DNA of 64,000 nt, from the NCBI GenBank assembly GCA_963921335.3, contig CAWUFC020000002.1:1302001-1366000 (forward strand), written 5' to 3'. The position numbers and the translations under genes were made by a program. Source of the stretch: CAWUFC02 sp963921335 (lineage in GTDB: Bacteria > Pseudomonadota > Gammaproteobacteria > Pseudomonadales > Halieaceae). The notes beneath the pieces were generated by a model. It was not told where the DNA came from. It saw only the letters and a program-made list of their open reading frames with translations, and did not search any database. This document shows, piece by piece, positions 27,899 through 34,847 of this stretch; positions within the stretch are counted from its first letter, which is position 1, and every line of letters starts with the position of its first letter.

Positions 27899-28757
27899 AT
27901 CACTCACCCTTTGCGGGCTTGCGCTGCTGCTGGCGGCCTGTACTGCCCTGCAAACAGATCTGCCCGCCATTACAGAATCACCGACAGACAACCGCGACAC
28001 CGGTCGCGTGGTCTGGCACGACCTGCTAACCAATACGCCGGACGCTTCGCGCAGATTTTACTCAAAGTTGTTTGGCTGGCAATTTGAAGACAGTGGTACC
28101 GAGGCCTACCAACTGATTCGCCATGAGGGCAAATTAATTGGTGGCATGGCCGATACGCGCGCCCTGGGCCATGAGGCCAATGTGTCGCAATGGGTTACCG
28201 TTATCTCTGTTGCCAATATGGAAGCAGCTGTCGTCGCTGTGAAGAACGGTGGCGGCAAGGTGCTTACGCCCCCAACTCACTTGCCGAGTCGCGGCACGCT
28301 GGCCGTGATTGAAGACCCGGAAGGGGCATTTTTCGCGCTACTGCAAACCACCGCCGGTGATCCACCGGAAGCGGAGCCGGTACTCAATGGCTTCCTCTGG
28401 GACGAAGTGTGGGCCCGGGAAATCGACAACACCCGGCGTTTCTACCAGAGTGTTTTTGCTTACGAACTGGATAGCACTGCTACCGCCGAAGGTGACTACG
28501 GTGTGTTTTCTACCAGTAGCATGCCGCGCCTGGGCTTGCTGCCCCACCCGTTCCCGGAGGTTCGTCCAGTCATGGCCAACTACCTTTGGGTGGAAGACCC
28601 TGCAGCCATTACCCAAAAAGTTGAGGCGCTGGGTGGTGAGATACTGCTGGAGGCTGGCCCGCGACCATTGGGCGGCACCGTCGCCCTGATCGCTGGCCCC
28701 TCCGGGGCTGGCATCGCACTGCAAACCTGGCCACTACCCGAAACAGGAGATCTTTGA
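27882..28757 (+). CDS. Lipoprotein with two VOC (glyoxalase-like) domains
   Basis: A 291-aa protein with a lipoprotein signal (MLSPRKSLTLCGLALLLAAC, Cys20) and two glyoxalase/VOC folds, about 42-145 (VWHDLLTNTPDASRRFYSKLFGW) and 165-285 (FLWDEVWAREIDNTRRFYQSVFAYEL). Metal and substrate are unknown; proteins of this kind are often called hydroxylase or bleomycin-resistance-like. The gene starts 17 bases inside holA, so it is likely cotranscribed. Like several other genes here it joins an enzyme domain normally found in the cytosol with an outer-membrane or periplasmic lipid anchor. Confidence 0.85.
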   Translation: MLSPRKSLTLCGLALLLAACTALQTDLPAITESPTDNRDTGRVVWHDLLTNTPDASRRFYSKLFGWQFEDSGTEAYQLIRHEGKLIGGMADTRALGHEANVSQWVTVISVANMEAAVVAVKNGGGKVLTPPTHLPSRGTLAVIEDPEGAFFALLQTTAGDPPEAEPVLNGFLWDEVWAREIDNTRRFYQSVFAYELDSTATAEGDYGVFSTSSMPRLGLLPHPFPEVRPVMANYLWVEDPAAITQKVEALGGEILLEAGPRPLGGTVALIAGPSGAGIALQTWPLPETGDL

Positions 28758-28758
28758 G

Positions 28759-28947
28759 ATGAAGAAGACTGCAAAACGGATCGTGCAAGTGGCACTGACA
28801 GGCATTCTGGTGCTGGGACTGAGCGGCTGTGATGACCCACAGGTTTACGGCAGCATCGGAGTCAGTTCATACAGTGGTGGCGGCTATTACGGTTATGGTG
28901 GCACGGGCATGCGTACCAGCATCAGTATCGGCGGCCGTATCCGCTGA
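28759..28947 (+). CDS. Small Gly/Tyr/Ser-rich lipoprotein
   Basis: A 62-aa protein with a basic N-terminus, hydrophobic core and lipobox LGLSGC (Cys24). The mature part is only about 39 residues, with SSYSGGGYYGYGG and a TSISIGGRIR end, suggesting a flexible surface or periplasmic peptide. It begins one base after the VOC lipoprotein stop (ATG 28759), so it is in the same transcript. Function unknown. The AGGAGAT preceding the ATG is a good binding site. Confidence 0.7.
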   Translation: MKKTAKRIVQVALTGILVLGLSGCDDPQVYGSIGVSSYSGGGYYGYGGTGMRTSISIGGRIR

Positions 28948-29007
28948 ACAATGTCCGAAAAGCGCAAGTGTGAATCAGCTCATGCCGCCTAGCTACCCCG
29001 CGTCATC

Positions 29008-29328
29008 TTATTGCAGCCAATCCGGCATGGCATAGGGGTTTTTGCCGAGAGGCACCTCCATACGGTTGCTGCCCTGGGAAGAAGGCATCCCAATCATTTC
29101 ATCATAGGGACTCTCGTGGCGCAGAAATGCCTCGGGGATATCCAGGGGCTCAAAGAGACCGCGTAGCTGTGTCAGATTGCGACTGGTCAGCGCCTTTTTT
29201 TCATTCTCCCAGACAACGTATTCCTTGCCATCAATAACCACGGCGGCACTGTAAAGGGCCTGCTCAAGAGAATTGATCACCAGTTTTTGAATCTTCCGGG
29301 CGGCTAAATCACTCAGCAGTATTTTCAC
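29008..29328 (-). CDS. Conserved hypothetical protein (DUF6482-like)
   Basis: A 106-aa soluble protein, MKILLSDLAARKIQKLVINSLEQALYSAAVVIDGKEYVVWENEKK..., resembling the DUF6482 family of Pseudomonas-type bacteria; this family assignment is from memory. No signal or membrane segment. Its stop is about 60 bases beyond the stop of the small lipoprotein gene (convergent). Function unknown. Confidence 0.65.
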   Translation of the reverse strand: MKILLSDLAARKIQKLVINSLEQALYSAAVVIDGKEYVVWENEKKALTSRNLTQLRGLFEPLDIPEAFLRHESPYDEMIGMPSSQGSNRMEVPLGKNPYAMPDWLQ

Positions 29329-29379
29329 TTTGACCTCTGGCTACTTTGTCTATGTCGACCACCAGACTGAATGGGATGA

Positions 29380-29414
29380 TTAGACAATCAGACTACCACT
29401 GCTTATTGGTCTAA
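29380..29414. promoter_or_regulatory. Imperfect inverted repeat, possible operator
   Basis: Arms TTAGACAAT and ATTGGTCTAA (one bulged G) are separated by 16 bases in the divergent region between the DUF6482-like gene and the NTF2-like gene. The arrangement resembles a repressor or activator site, but no specific factor can be named. The remaining 280 bases of this gap show nothing else definite. Confidence 0.35.
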
Positions 29415-29608
29415 CACCGCAGCCGTTCAGTCACTAACGGCCATGCTTATACAACATGCACGTATATTCGGGGATTTCTCGGACCAGTGTTAGCCATTTT
29501 GTGACAAAAAACTGCAGATCTATGGACAATTTTGTCTCAGACATTGCCACGACAGGCCTGTGGAAGCATTATCAGTGGCTGGGGCAATAACAAACCGTGA
29601 GACAAACC

Positions 29609-30274
29609 ATGACGCGTGATGATCTTGAGAAATATGCGGACGCATGGAACCAACACGACATCGACACCATCATGAGCTATATGACCCAGGACTGCATTTT
29701 TGAGACCGGTGGCGGCAGCGAGCGCTGGGGCACTCGCTATGAAGGCCATGAAGAAGTGAAAGCACGCTTCATCGAAGTGTGGACGGCCATCCCGGATGTG
29801 CGCTTTGAGAATGGCCGACATTTTGTCGATGGCGATCGTGGCTGCTCCGAGTGGACCATCATTGGCACTCGCGAAGACGGCTCAAAGATGGAGCTGGATG
29901 GCTGTGATCTGTTTACCTTCGCGGATGGCAATATCAGGGTGAAGAATTCCTTGCTGAAAAGTCGCTACCGAACCAAAGGTTGGCGAAAAACCTCTTTGCC
30001 CTCAGCGCAGGAACCTGAACCAACGCCAAAAGTTAAGCACCTCTGCCAGAGCTGCAGCAACATAAGTGTATGCAGCTGCCTTGAGCACGCCTCTTGCAGC
30101 CGGCAGGTGCTCTTTCGGCAGATAGCCCTCTTCAAGAATAGGCATGGCTTTGTTAAAACTGGCATCCATTTCTTCAGGCAGAATGGCGACATACATCATT
30201 ACAGACACCAGCATGGTGACAACCGCAATAGCGCCAAAAACCAGCAGCATGACGGGGGAGCGAAGAACACCTGA
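29609..30274 (+). CDS. NTF2/SnoaL-like protein with suspicious C-terminal extension
   Basis: Residues 1-120 form a SnoaL-like/NTF2-like domain (MTRDDLEKYADAWNQHDIDTIMSYM...GCSEWTIIGTREDG...GCDLFTFADGNIRVKNSLLKSRY), of unknown substrate. The frame then continues for about 90 residues rich in Cys, His and Ser that lie entirely antisense to the metallopeptidase gene, giving a 273-base overlap. This tail is unlike a protein domain. A frameshift or lost stop near 29985-30000 is likely; in another frame a stop occurs at about 30016. ATG 29609 is used; GTG 29597 is an alternative. Confidence 0.7.
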   Translation: MTRDDLEKYADAWNQHDIDTIMSYMTQDCIFETGGGSERWGTRYEGHEEVKARFIEVWTAIPDVRFENGRHFVDGDRGCSEWTIIGTREDGSKMELDGCDLFTFADGNIRVKNSLLKSRYRTKGWRKTSLPSAQEPEPTPKVKHLCQSCSNISVCSCLEHASCSRQVLFRQIALFKNRHGFVKTGIHFFRQNGDIHHYRHQHGDNRNSAKNQQHDGGAKNT

Positions 30275-30682
30275 CACAATCGGCATGGCCATAAGTACGA
30301 TCATGCCGAAGCGGCGTATTTGCAGGGCCCGGCCCAGGTACTTTTTGCGCAGGTGGCTGACCGGTTCGTCGCGGCAGAACTGGATGGCATGGCCAACCTC
30401 GTGGGTTGCCACGGCAACAGCGGTCACCGACTTGCCGTCGTAGTGATCCGGACTCAGGGAGATAAACCGGTCTTCGGGTGAGTAAAAATCCTCACCGGGA
30501 TTTCCTCGCCTCACCTCGACTCCATCCAGCTCAAACCGACTGACAAGGTGCTCCGCCAGCTCTCCACCGGTACCCGGCAGCCAGTCCAGATGACCAGAGT
30601 GGCGCTTTAGTTTTATGCGCACCCATATCGAGGGCGCGTACACCAGGGCACTCAGGAGTAGCACTGCAATCAGGTATACCAT
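30002..30682 (-). CDS. YugP-like zinc metallopeptidase (membrane)
   Basis: A 226-aa membrane protein of the Zn-metallopeptidase family 2 (YugP type). There is one N-terminal helix (about 3-20), the zinc motif HEVGH at 94-98 (VAVATHEVGHAIQ), and two C-terminal helices (about 120-175), then ASFNKAMPILEEGYL. The catalytic part is predicted to face one side of the membrane near an unknown target. Its 3' end overlaps the run-on end of the NTF2-like frame. It stands alone upstream of a 100-base gap before the convergent or parallel sugar-dehydrogenase gene. Confidence 0.85.
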   Translation of the reverse strand: MVYLIAVLLLSALVYAPSIWVRIKLKRHSGHLDWLPGTGGELAEHLVSRFELDGVEVRRGNPGEDFYSPEDRFISLSPDHYDGKSVTAVAVATHEVGHAIQFCRDEPVSHLRKKYLGRALQIRRFGMIVLMAMPIVSGVLRSPVMLLVFGAIAVVTMLVSVMMYVAILPEEMDASFNKAMPILEEGYLPKEHLPAARGVLKAAAYTYVAAALAEVLNFWRWFRFLR

Positions 30683-30785
30683 TGGCGTCTTCGCTCGGTC
30701 TTGTTGCGCGTACTGCTATCGATACCAGGGCATGTGCACCGGGAAAACCGGTCGCACAACTAACGCCTGAACATCCGCACCCATG

Positions 30786-31937
30786 TCAGGGCTGGCTGAT
30801 CGCCACAATCGTGCCGCTTTCACTGAGTATGTACAGGCGACCGTCGGGTCCGGAAGTCAGGTTGCGAATGCGCATACCCAGGTTTTCAAACAGGGGCTCC
30901 ACTTCGACAGCCTCATCCCCTTCCAGCGCCAGGCGACTAACATGGGCCACAGTGAAAACCAGGCCGCCTACAAACAGCTGGTTGCGCCAGGCAGGAATAG
31001 CATCGCCCGTATAGAAAGCCATGCCGGCAGTACCCATGGATGGCACGTAGTAGTGCACTGGCTGCAGCATGCCCGCCTTGTGGGTGCCTTCACCGATTTT
31101 GCCGCCGCGATATTCCTCGCCATAGGTAATAACCGGCCAGCCATAGTTCTGGCCAGCCTGTATGCGGTTGATCTCGTCACCGCCCCGGGGGCCGTGCTCG
31201 GCTTCCCAGATGTGCCCGGTCTCGGGATGCAGAGCCAGACCCTGTGGATTGCGATGGCCATAGCTGAAAATGCTGTCATTGGCCCCGGCTACACCGACAA
31301 AAGGATTATCAACGGGAATGGAACCGTCGGCATTGAACCGGTGTACTTTACCCAGGTCGCTGTCGAGCTTCTGGGCCTCGTGCCGCTTGCCACGATCACC
31401 TACGCCCAGGTAGAGGTAGCCCGCATCATCAAACACCAGCGCACCACCAAAGTGACGCCCCCCATCTTTGGCAGGCCCGGCCGTAAACAGCACCTTCACA
31501 TCTTTGAGTGCATCGTTTTCCAGGCGCGCACGGATCAAGCGAGTGCTGCGGCCCTTGTCATGGGCGGCCGCGTAACTCAGGTACAACAATTGATTACTGG
31601 CAAAGTCCGGGTGCAACACCAGCCCCAGCAAGCCACCCTGCCCTTTGTATATCACCTTGGGCACGCCGGTGATTTCAGTGCGCTCGCCGGTAACCAGGTC
31701 AAGTCGCTGCAGTTGGCCCGGTTTTTCTGTCACCAGCAACTGCTGCGGGCCAATGAAGGCGAGGTCCCAGGGCACATCGAGGTCGGTCACAACTGTTTCC
31801 TGCAGCAGCTGTTTGCCAGCCGGGGTGGTGTAGCTCTGAAGCTGTTTACCCTCTGGCGCTGTGGCCTGGGCCGTTTGTTCATTCGACCCGCAGGCCACCA
31901 GGGCGGTGAACAACACCGGCATGAAAAGTGTACGCAT
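30786..31937 (-). CDS. PQQ-dependent sugar (aldose) dehydrogenase, lipoprotein
   Basis: A 383-aa periplasmic or outer-membrane-anchored beta-propeller enzyme like YliI/glucose-sorbosone dehydrogenase. The signal peptide ends in a lipobox (LVACGSN). Propeller and active-site blocks include VPWDLAFIG, KGQGGLLGLVLHPDF, GRHFGGALVFDD, SYGHRNPQGLALHP and HGPRGGDEIN. It probably oxidises soluble aldoses and reduces a quinone or other acceptor, using PQQ. No PQQ biosynthesis genes are in this window. It diverges from imuA; the shared upstream region contains the LexA box. Confidence 0.9.
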   Translation of the reverse strand: MRTLFMPVLFTALVACGSNEQTAQATAPEGKQLQSYTTPAGKQLLQETVVTDLDVPWDLAFIGPQQLLVTEKPGQLQRLDLVTGERTEITGVPKVIYKGQGGLLGLVLHPDFASNQLLYLSYAAAHDKGRSTRLIRARLENDALKDVKVLFTAGPAKDGGRHFGGALVFDDAGYLYLGVGDRGKRHEAQKLDSDLGKVHRFNADGSIPVDNPFVGVAGANDSIFSYGHRNPQGLALHPETGHIWEAEHGPRGGDEINRIQAGQNYGWPVITYGEEYRGGKIGEGTHKAGMLQPVHYYVPSMGTAGMAFYTGDAIPAWRNQLFVGGLVFTVAHVSRLALEGDEAVEVEPLFENLGMRIRNLTSGPDGRLYILSESGTIVAISQP

Positions 31938-31975
31938 GCGAAAAATTACCCCTTGATTTAATTCACTGTCGTGAC

Positions 31976-31995
31976 TACTGTATATACATACAGTA
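31976..31995. promoter_or_regulatory. LexA (SOS) box
   Basis: TACTGTATATACATACAGTA matches the gammaproteobacterial LexA consensus CTG-N10-CAG in full, including flanking TA bases. It lies 129 bases before the imuA start and 38 bases before the divergent sugar dehydrogenase start. SOS control of imuAB is known in other bacteria, so damage-inducible expression is expected. Confidence 0.9.
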
Positions 31996-32124
31996 AATCA
32001 GCAGTATCATTATGGGCAACTGCCCCCTGCTGCTCTCACAACTTGCTGTTCTAACAGTTATTTACGGGCCCGATATGGAAATGGACCTGAGCTGAAGACG
32101 GCCGAAACGAATGAGGACAATAGC

Positions 32125-32877
32125 ATGAATACCGCCATAAACAACGCCCTGTCCAGCAACGCCGCGGCTCATCACCCCGCGATTACCCAGGTTATCCGAC
32201 GCCAGGACACCTGGCTGGGGCGGGACAGCACCAGCACCCCACAGGCCAAAGAATACGGGCTCTCCAGCGGTTTCAGCAGCCTCGATCGCGAGCTTTACGG
32301 CCAGGGCTGGCCAACCGGCAACACTATTGAATTACTCAGTGACGGCGGCGGGCTTGGAGCCATGGGTCTGTTCCTGCCCGCTATGGAAAAACTCAGCCAG
32401 CAAGGCCGCTGGCAGATCTTTATTGCCCCGCCCTATATGCCCTATGCCCCGCTGCTGGAAGCTCGCGGCATCGACAGTGGGCAGATACTGCTGGTGCACC
32501 CGCAAAATCGCCAGGACCTGTTGTGGAGTATTGAACAGGCCCTGCGCAGTGGCACCTGCAGCTCGGTATTTGCCTGGCTTGGCAATGACAACTATCGCTA
32601 CAGCGAGTTGCGCAAACTGCAGCTGGCCGCAGCCAACAGCGATGTGCTGTCGGTGCTGTTCAGAACCCGCCAGGCTGGCAAACAGCACTCACCCGCAGCC
32701 CTGCGCATGGAGATGAAGGAGTACCGCCGGGTGCACATTCTCAAACAGCGCGGTGGCAACCAGTACATCGATGTGGACCTGAGCAGCGACGAGGACACAC
32801 CAGGGCAACCCCAGCTGTGGGAACTGCCCGCTTATCCTGAAGGTGATGCCTGCGCAACACCGGCACTCAGCGCCTGA
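32125..32877 (+). CDS. imuA: Translesion-synthesis accessory protein ImuA
   Basis: A 250-aa RecA-like/SulA-like protein of the imuA group of the mutagenesis cassette imuA-imuB-dnaE2. The family opening LSSGFSSLDRELYGQGWPTGNTIEL and a degenerate P-loop region (SDGGGLGAMGL, without the GK[ST] residues) are visible, followed by HPQNRQDLLWSIEQALRSG. Expected to support ImuB and the error-prone polymerase at lesions. Start ATG 32125. The LexA box lies upstream; imuB follows after 32 bases. Confidence 0.88.
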   Translation: MNTAINNALSSNAAAHHPAITQVIRRQDTWLGRDSTSTPQAKEYGLSSGFSSLDRELYGQGWPTGNTIELLSDGGGLGAMGLFLPAMEKLSQQGRWQIFIAPPYMPYAPLLEARGIDSGQILLVHPQNRQDLLWSIEQALRSGTCSSVFAWLGNDNYRYSELRKLQLAAANSDVLSVLFRTRQAGKQHSPAALRMEMKEYRRVHILKQRGGNQYIDVDLSSDEDTPGQPQLWELPAYPEGDACATPALSA

Positions 32878-32909
32878 TTGACCTGCAAGGCTCTGGTTGT
32901 TGATGTGGT

Positions 32910-34340
32910 ATGAGCCTGTGGTTGTGCCTTCGCTTTGAGCAGTTGCCCCTGCAGGCCCTGCGCCCCGATACGCAGGGTTGTGAAGGGCAACTGTTACCCG
33001 TTGTAGTGCTGGAAAAACAGCGCGTAGTGCGGGCCTGCGACCAGGCTGCGGCACTGGGTGTGAGGCCGGACATGGGCACAGCGACAGTGAGAGCCCTGGC
33101 CGAAGATGTACGCCTGCTCGAGCGCGATCCGCAGCAGGAACAGAACTGCCTGCAGCAATTGTGCTGCTGGGCCTACAGTATTACCCCTACTCTTTACAGC
33201 TGGCGGCAGGATTGTTTACTGCTCGAAATTGGTGGCTGCCTGAACCTGTTTCGCGGTTTACAGCCACTACTGGATCGTATCGACACAGATCTGTCGCTAA
33301 GGGGTTTTAGCTATTGCCAGGGCCTGGCTCCAACACCTAAAGCCGCCTGGCTGCTATCCCATCGGGATGATGACAATCAACAAGACCCTCTGGAACAGCG
33401 GCTGGCACCTTTACCCCTGAAACTGCTGGATGATTTTCCGCGCCAGACCGATGCCCTGGCCAAGGCCGGGCTGTGGCAATTTGGCGACATTCTTGATTTA
33501 TCGCAACAGGCCCTGGGGCGTCGGTGTGGCAAAGCATTTACCCTGTTCATGCAACAGGTGCTGGGCACCCACTACGACGAGCGCCCTGATTTTCAGCCGC
33601 CACAAACATTCAGCGATCACTACTGGTTTGGTTACGAGGTTAAAGCCAATCAGGAACTCTTGCCCGCGATGCAGATGCTGCTGCAATCCCTATGTCAATT
33701 TCTGCGCAATGCTCAACTGCAATGCCAACAGCTGGAATGGCAGTTGTTTGGCATTCAACGGCAAATGTCTCGCTTGCAGGTACGCTGTTCAAGCTCCCAG
33801 GCCGATTGGCAGGAGTGGTACCGGCTGACCGAACTCAAAATTGAACAACTACAGTTAAAAACAGGCGTGGAGGGCCTGGCCCTGCATTGCGAGTCGCTTT
33901 CTGCCGGCCACTATAACAGCGATGACCTGTTCAACAACCACGGTCAGCACGAACCCCTACACAGCTTGCTGGACCGACTGCACAATCGTCTCGGCCTGCA
34001 GGCCGTACACAAAATCGCCTGCCGCGACGAGCACTTACCAGAGTACGCCAGTTACAGCAGCTACCAGGTAGCACAGGCTTCCAGCCTGACGAAAGAGACA
34101 ACGCAGCGGCGACCGTTCTGGTTAATGCCAGCACCGCAACCCCTCGGGCAACAACGGCAACAACTCAACTGGAACGGACCATTGCAGCTTCTAGCCGGCC
34201 CGGAACGTATTGAAGACAACTGGTGGATGGAGGCAATCAGTCGGGACTACTACATCGCCCAAAACCCCGCTGGCCAGTTGTACTGGGTTTACCGGGACAG
34301 ACTGGAGAAACAATGGTTCATTCAGGGGGTGTTTGCCTGA
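32910..34340 (+). CDS. imuB: Y-family polymerase-like protein ImuB
   Basis: A 476-aa member of the DinB-like Y-family. The position of the first catalytic acid is LCLRFEQLP (no DxD), and the second acidic pair site is LLLEIGGCLNLF, so the protein should be non-catalytic and act as a hub between clamp and error-prone polymerase, as described for ImuB. The C-terminal ERIEDNWWMEA...RDYYIAQNPAGQLYWVYRD is typical. It follows imuA and precedes a Nudix gene. There is no dnaE2 in the window, so the third cassette member must be elsewhere or absent. Confidence 0.92.
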   Translation: MSLWLCLRFEQLPLQALRPDTQGCEGQLLPVVVLEKQRVVRACDQAAALGVRPDMGTATVRALAEDVRLLERDPQQEQNCLQQLCCWAYSITPTLYSWRQDCLLLEIGGCLNLFRGLQPLLDRIDTDLSLRGFSYCQGLAPTPKAAWLLSHRDDDNQQDPLEQRLAPLPLKLLDDFPRQTDALAKAGLWQFGDILDLSQQALGRRCGKAFTLFMQQVLGTHYDERPDFQPPQTFSDHYWFGYEVKANQELLPAMQMLLQSLCQFLRNAQLQCQQLEWQLFGIQRQMSRLQVRCSSSQADWQEWYRLTELKIEQLQLKTGVEGLALHCESLSAGHYNSDDLFNNHGQHEPLHSLLDRLHNRLGLQAVHKIACRDEHLPEYASYSSYQVAQASSLTKETTQRRPFWLMPAPQPLGQQRQQLNWNGPLQLLAGPERIEDNWWMEAISRDYYIAQNPAGQLYWVYRDRLEKQWFIQGVFA

Positions 34341-34365
34341 CATAAAAGCGCGGTATGTTATTGCT

Positions 34366-34842
34366 ATGCGCACACTGCTACTGCCCATCCTGATTGGCCT
34401 CGCCGCTTGCAGCTATCAGGCACCCGACTGCACTCAGCCTGCTACGCCTGTTATCGCACCCAGCGCAGGATGCTTCGTCATGTCTGATAACAAAGTTCTG
34501 GTGGTTGAAACCCTGCAAGGGCTGGTGAATCTACCGGGAGGCAGCAGCCAACCGAACGAACCTGCCCAATGCACAGCACAACGAGAAACCTGGGAAGAGA
34601 CCGGCCTGCATCTGCGAGTGGGCGAACTACTGACCGTGGTCGAAGAGACTGGCTTTCATCTATACCACTGCCATATCACGACGGAATCTGGCGAGATTGA
34701 TCCACCGCCAAGAATGGAAGTCAGGGCGGCTTACTGGCTAAAGCCAGATCGTTTTGGAGAAAAGCAGTGGCGATTCAAAGGGGACGAAACACGGCTTGCT
34801 GATCTCGCAAGCAGCCTGGAGACACAAGGCATCGCCCAATAG
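34366..34842 (+). CDS. Lipoprotein Nudix hydrolase
   Basis: A 158-aa protein with signal peptide MRTLLLPILIGLAAC (Cys15 lipobox) followed by a Nudix domain (about 30-150). The Nudix box is complete, from GGSSQPNE (about residue 66) to the catalytic REtWEETGL (about 81-89). The fold hydrolyses nucleoside diphosphates linked to other groups; lipid anchoring to an envelope site is rare. The start ATG 34366 is 26 bases after the imuB stop. The frame is open further upstream within imuB but lacks signal. It is unclear whether it belongs to the SOS operon or only follows it. Confidence 0.8.
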   Translation: MRTLLLPILIGLAACSYQAPDCTQPATPVIAPSAGCFVMSDNKVLVVETLQGLVNLPGGSSQPNEPAQCTAQRETWEETGLHLRVGELLTVVEETGFHLYHCHITTESGEIDPPPRMEVRAAYWLKPDRFGEKQWRFKGDETRLADLASSLETQGIAQ

Positions 34843-34847
34843 CGGCC

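Noticed and set aside
30783..31961. 392-codon open frame antisense to the sugar dehydrogenase
   Set aside because: Antisense shadow; the minus-strand frame has signal peptide and family motifs.
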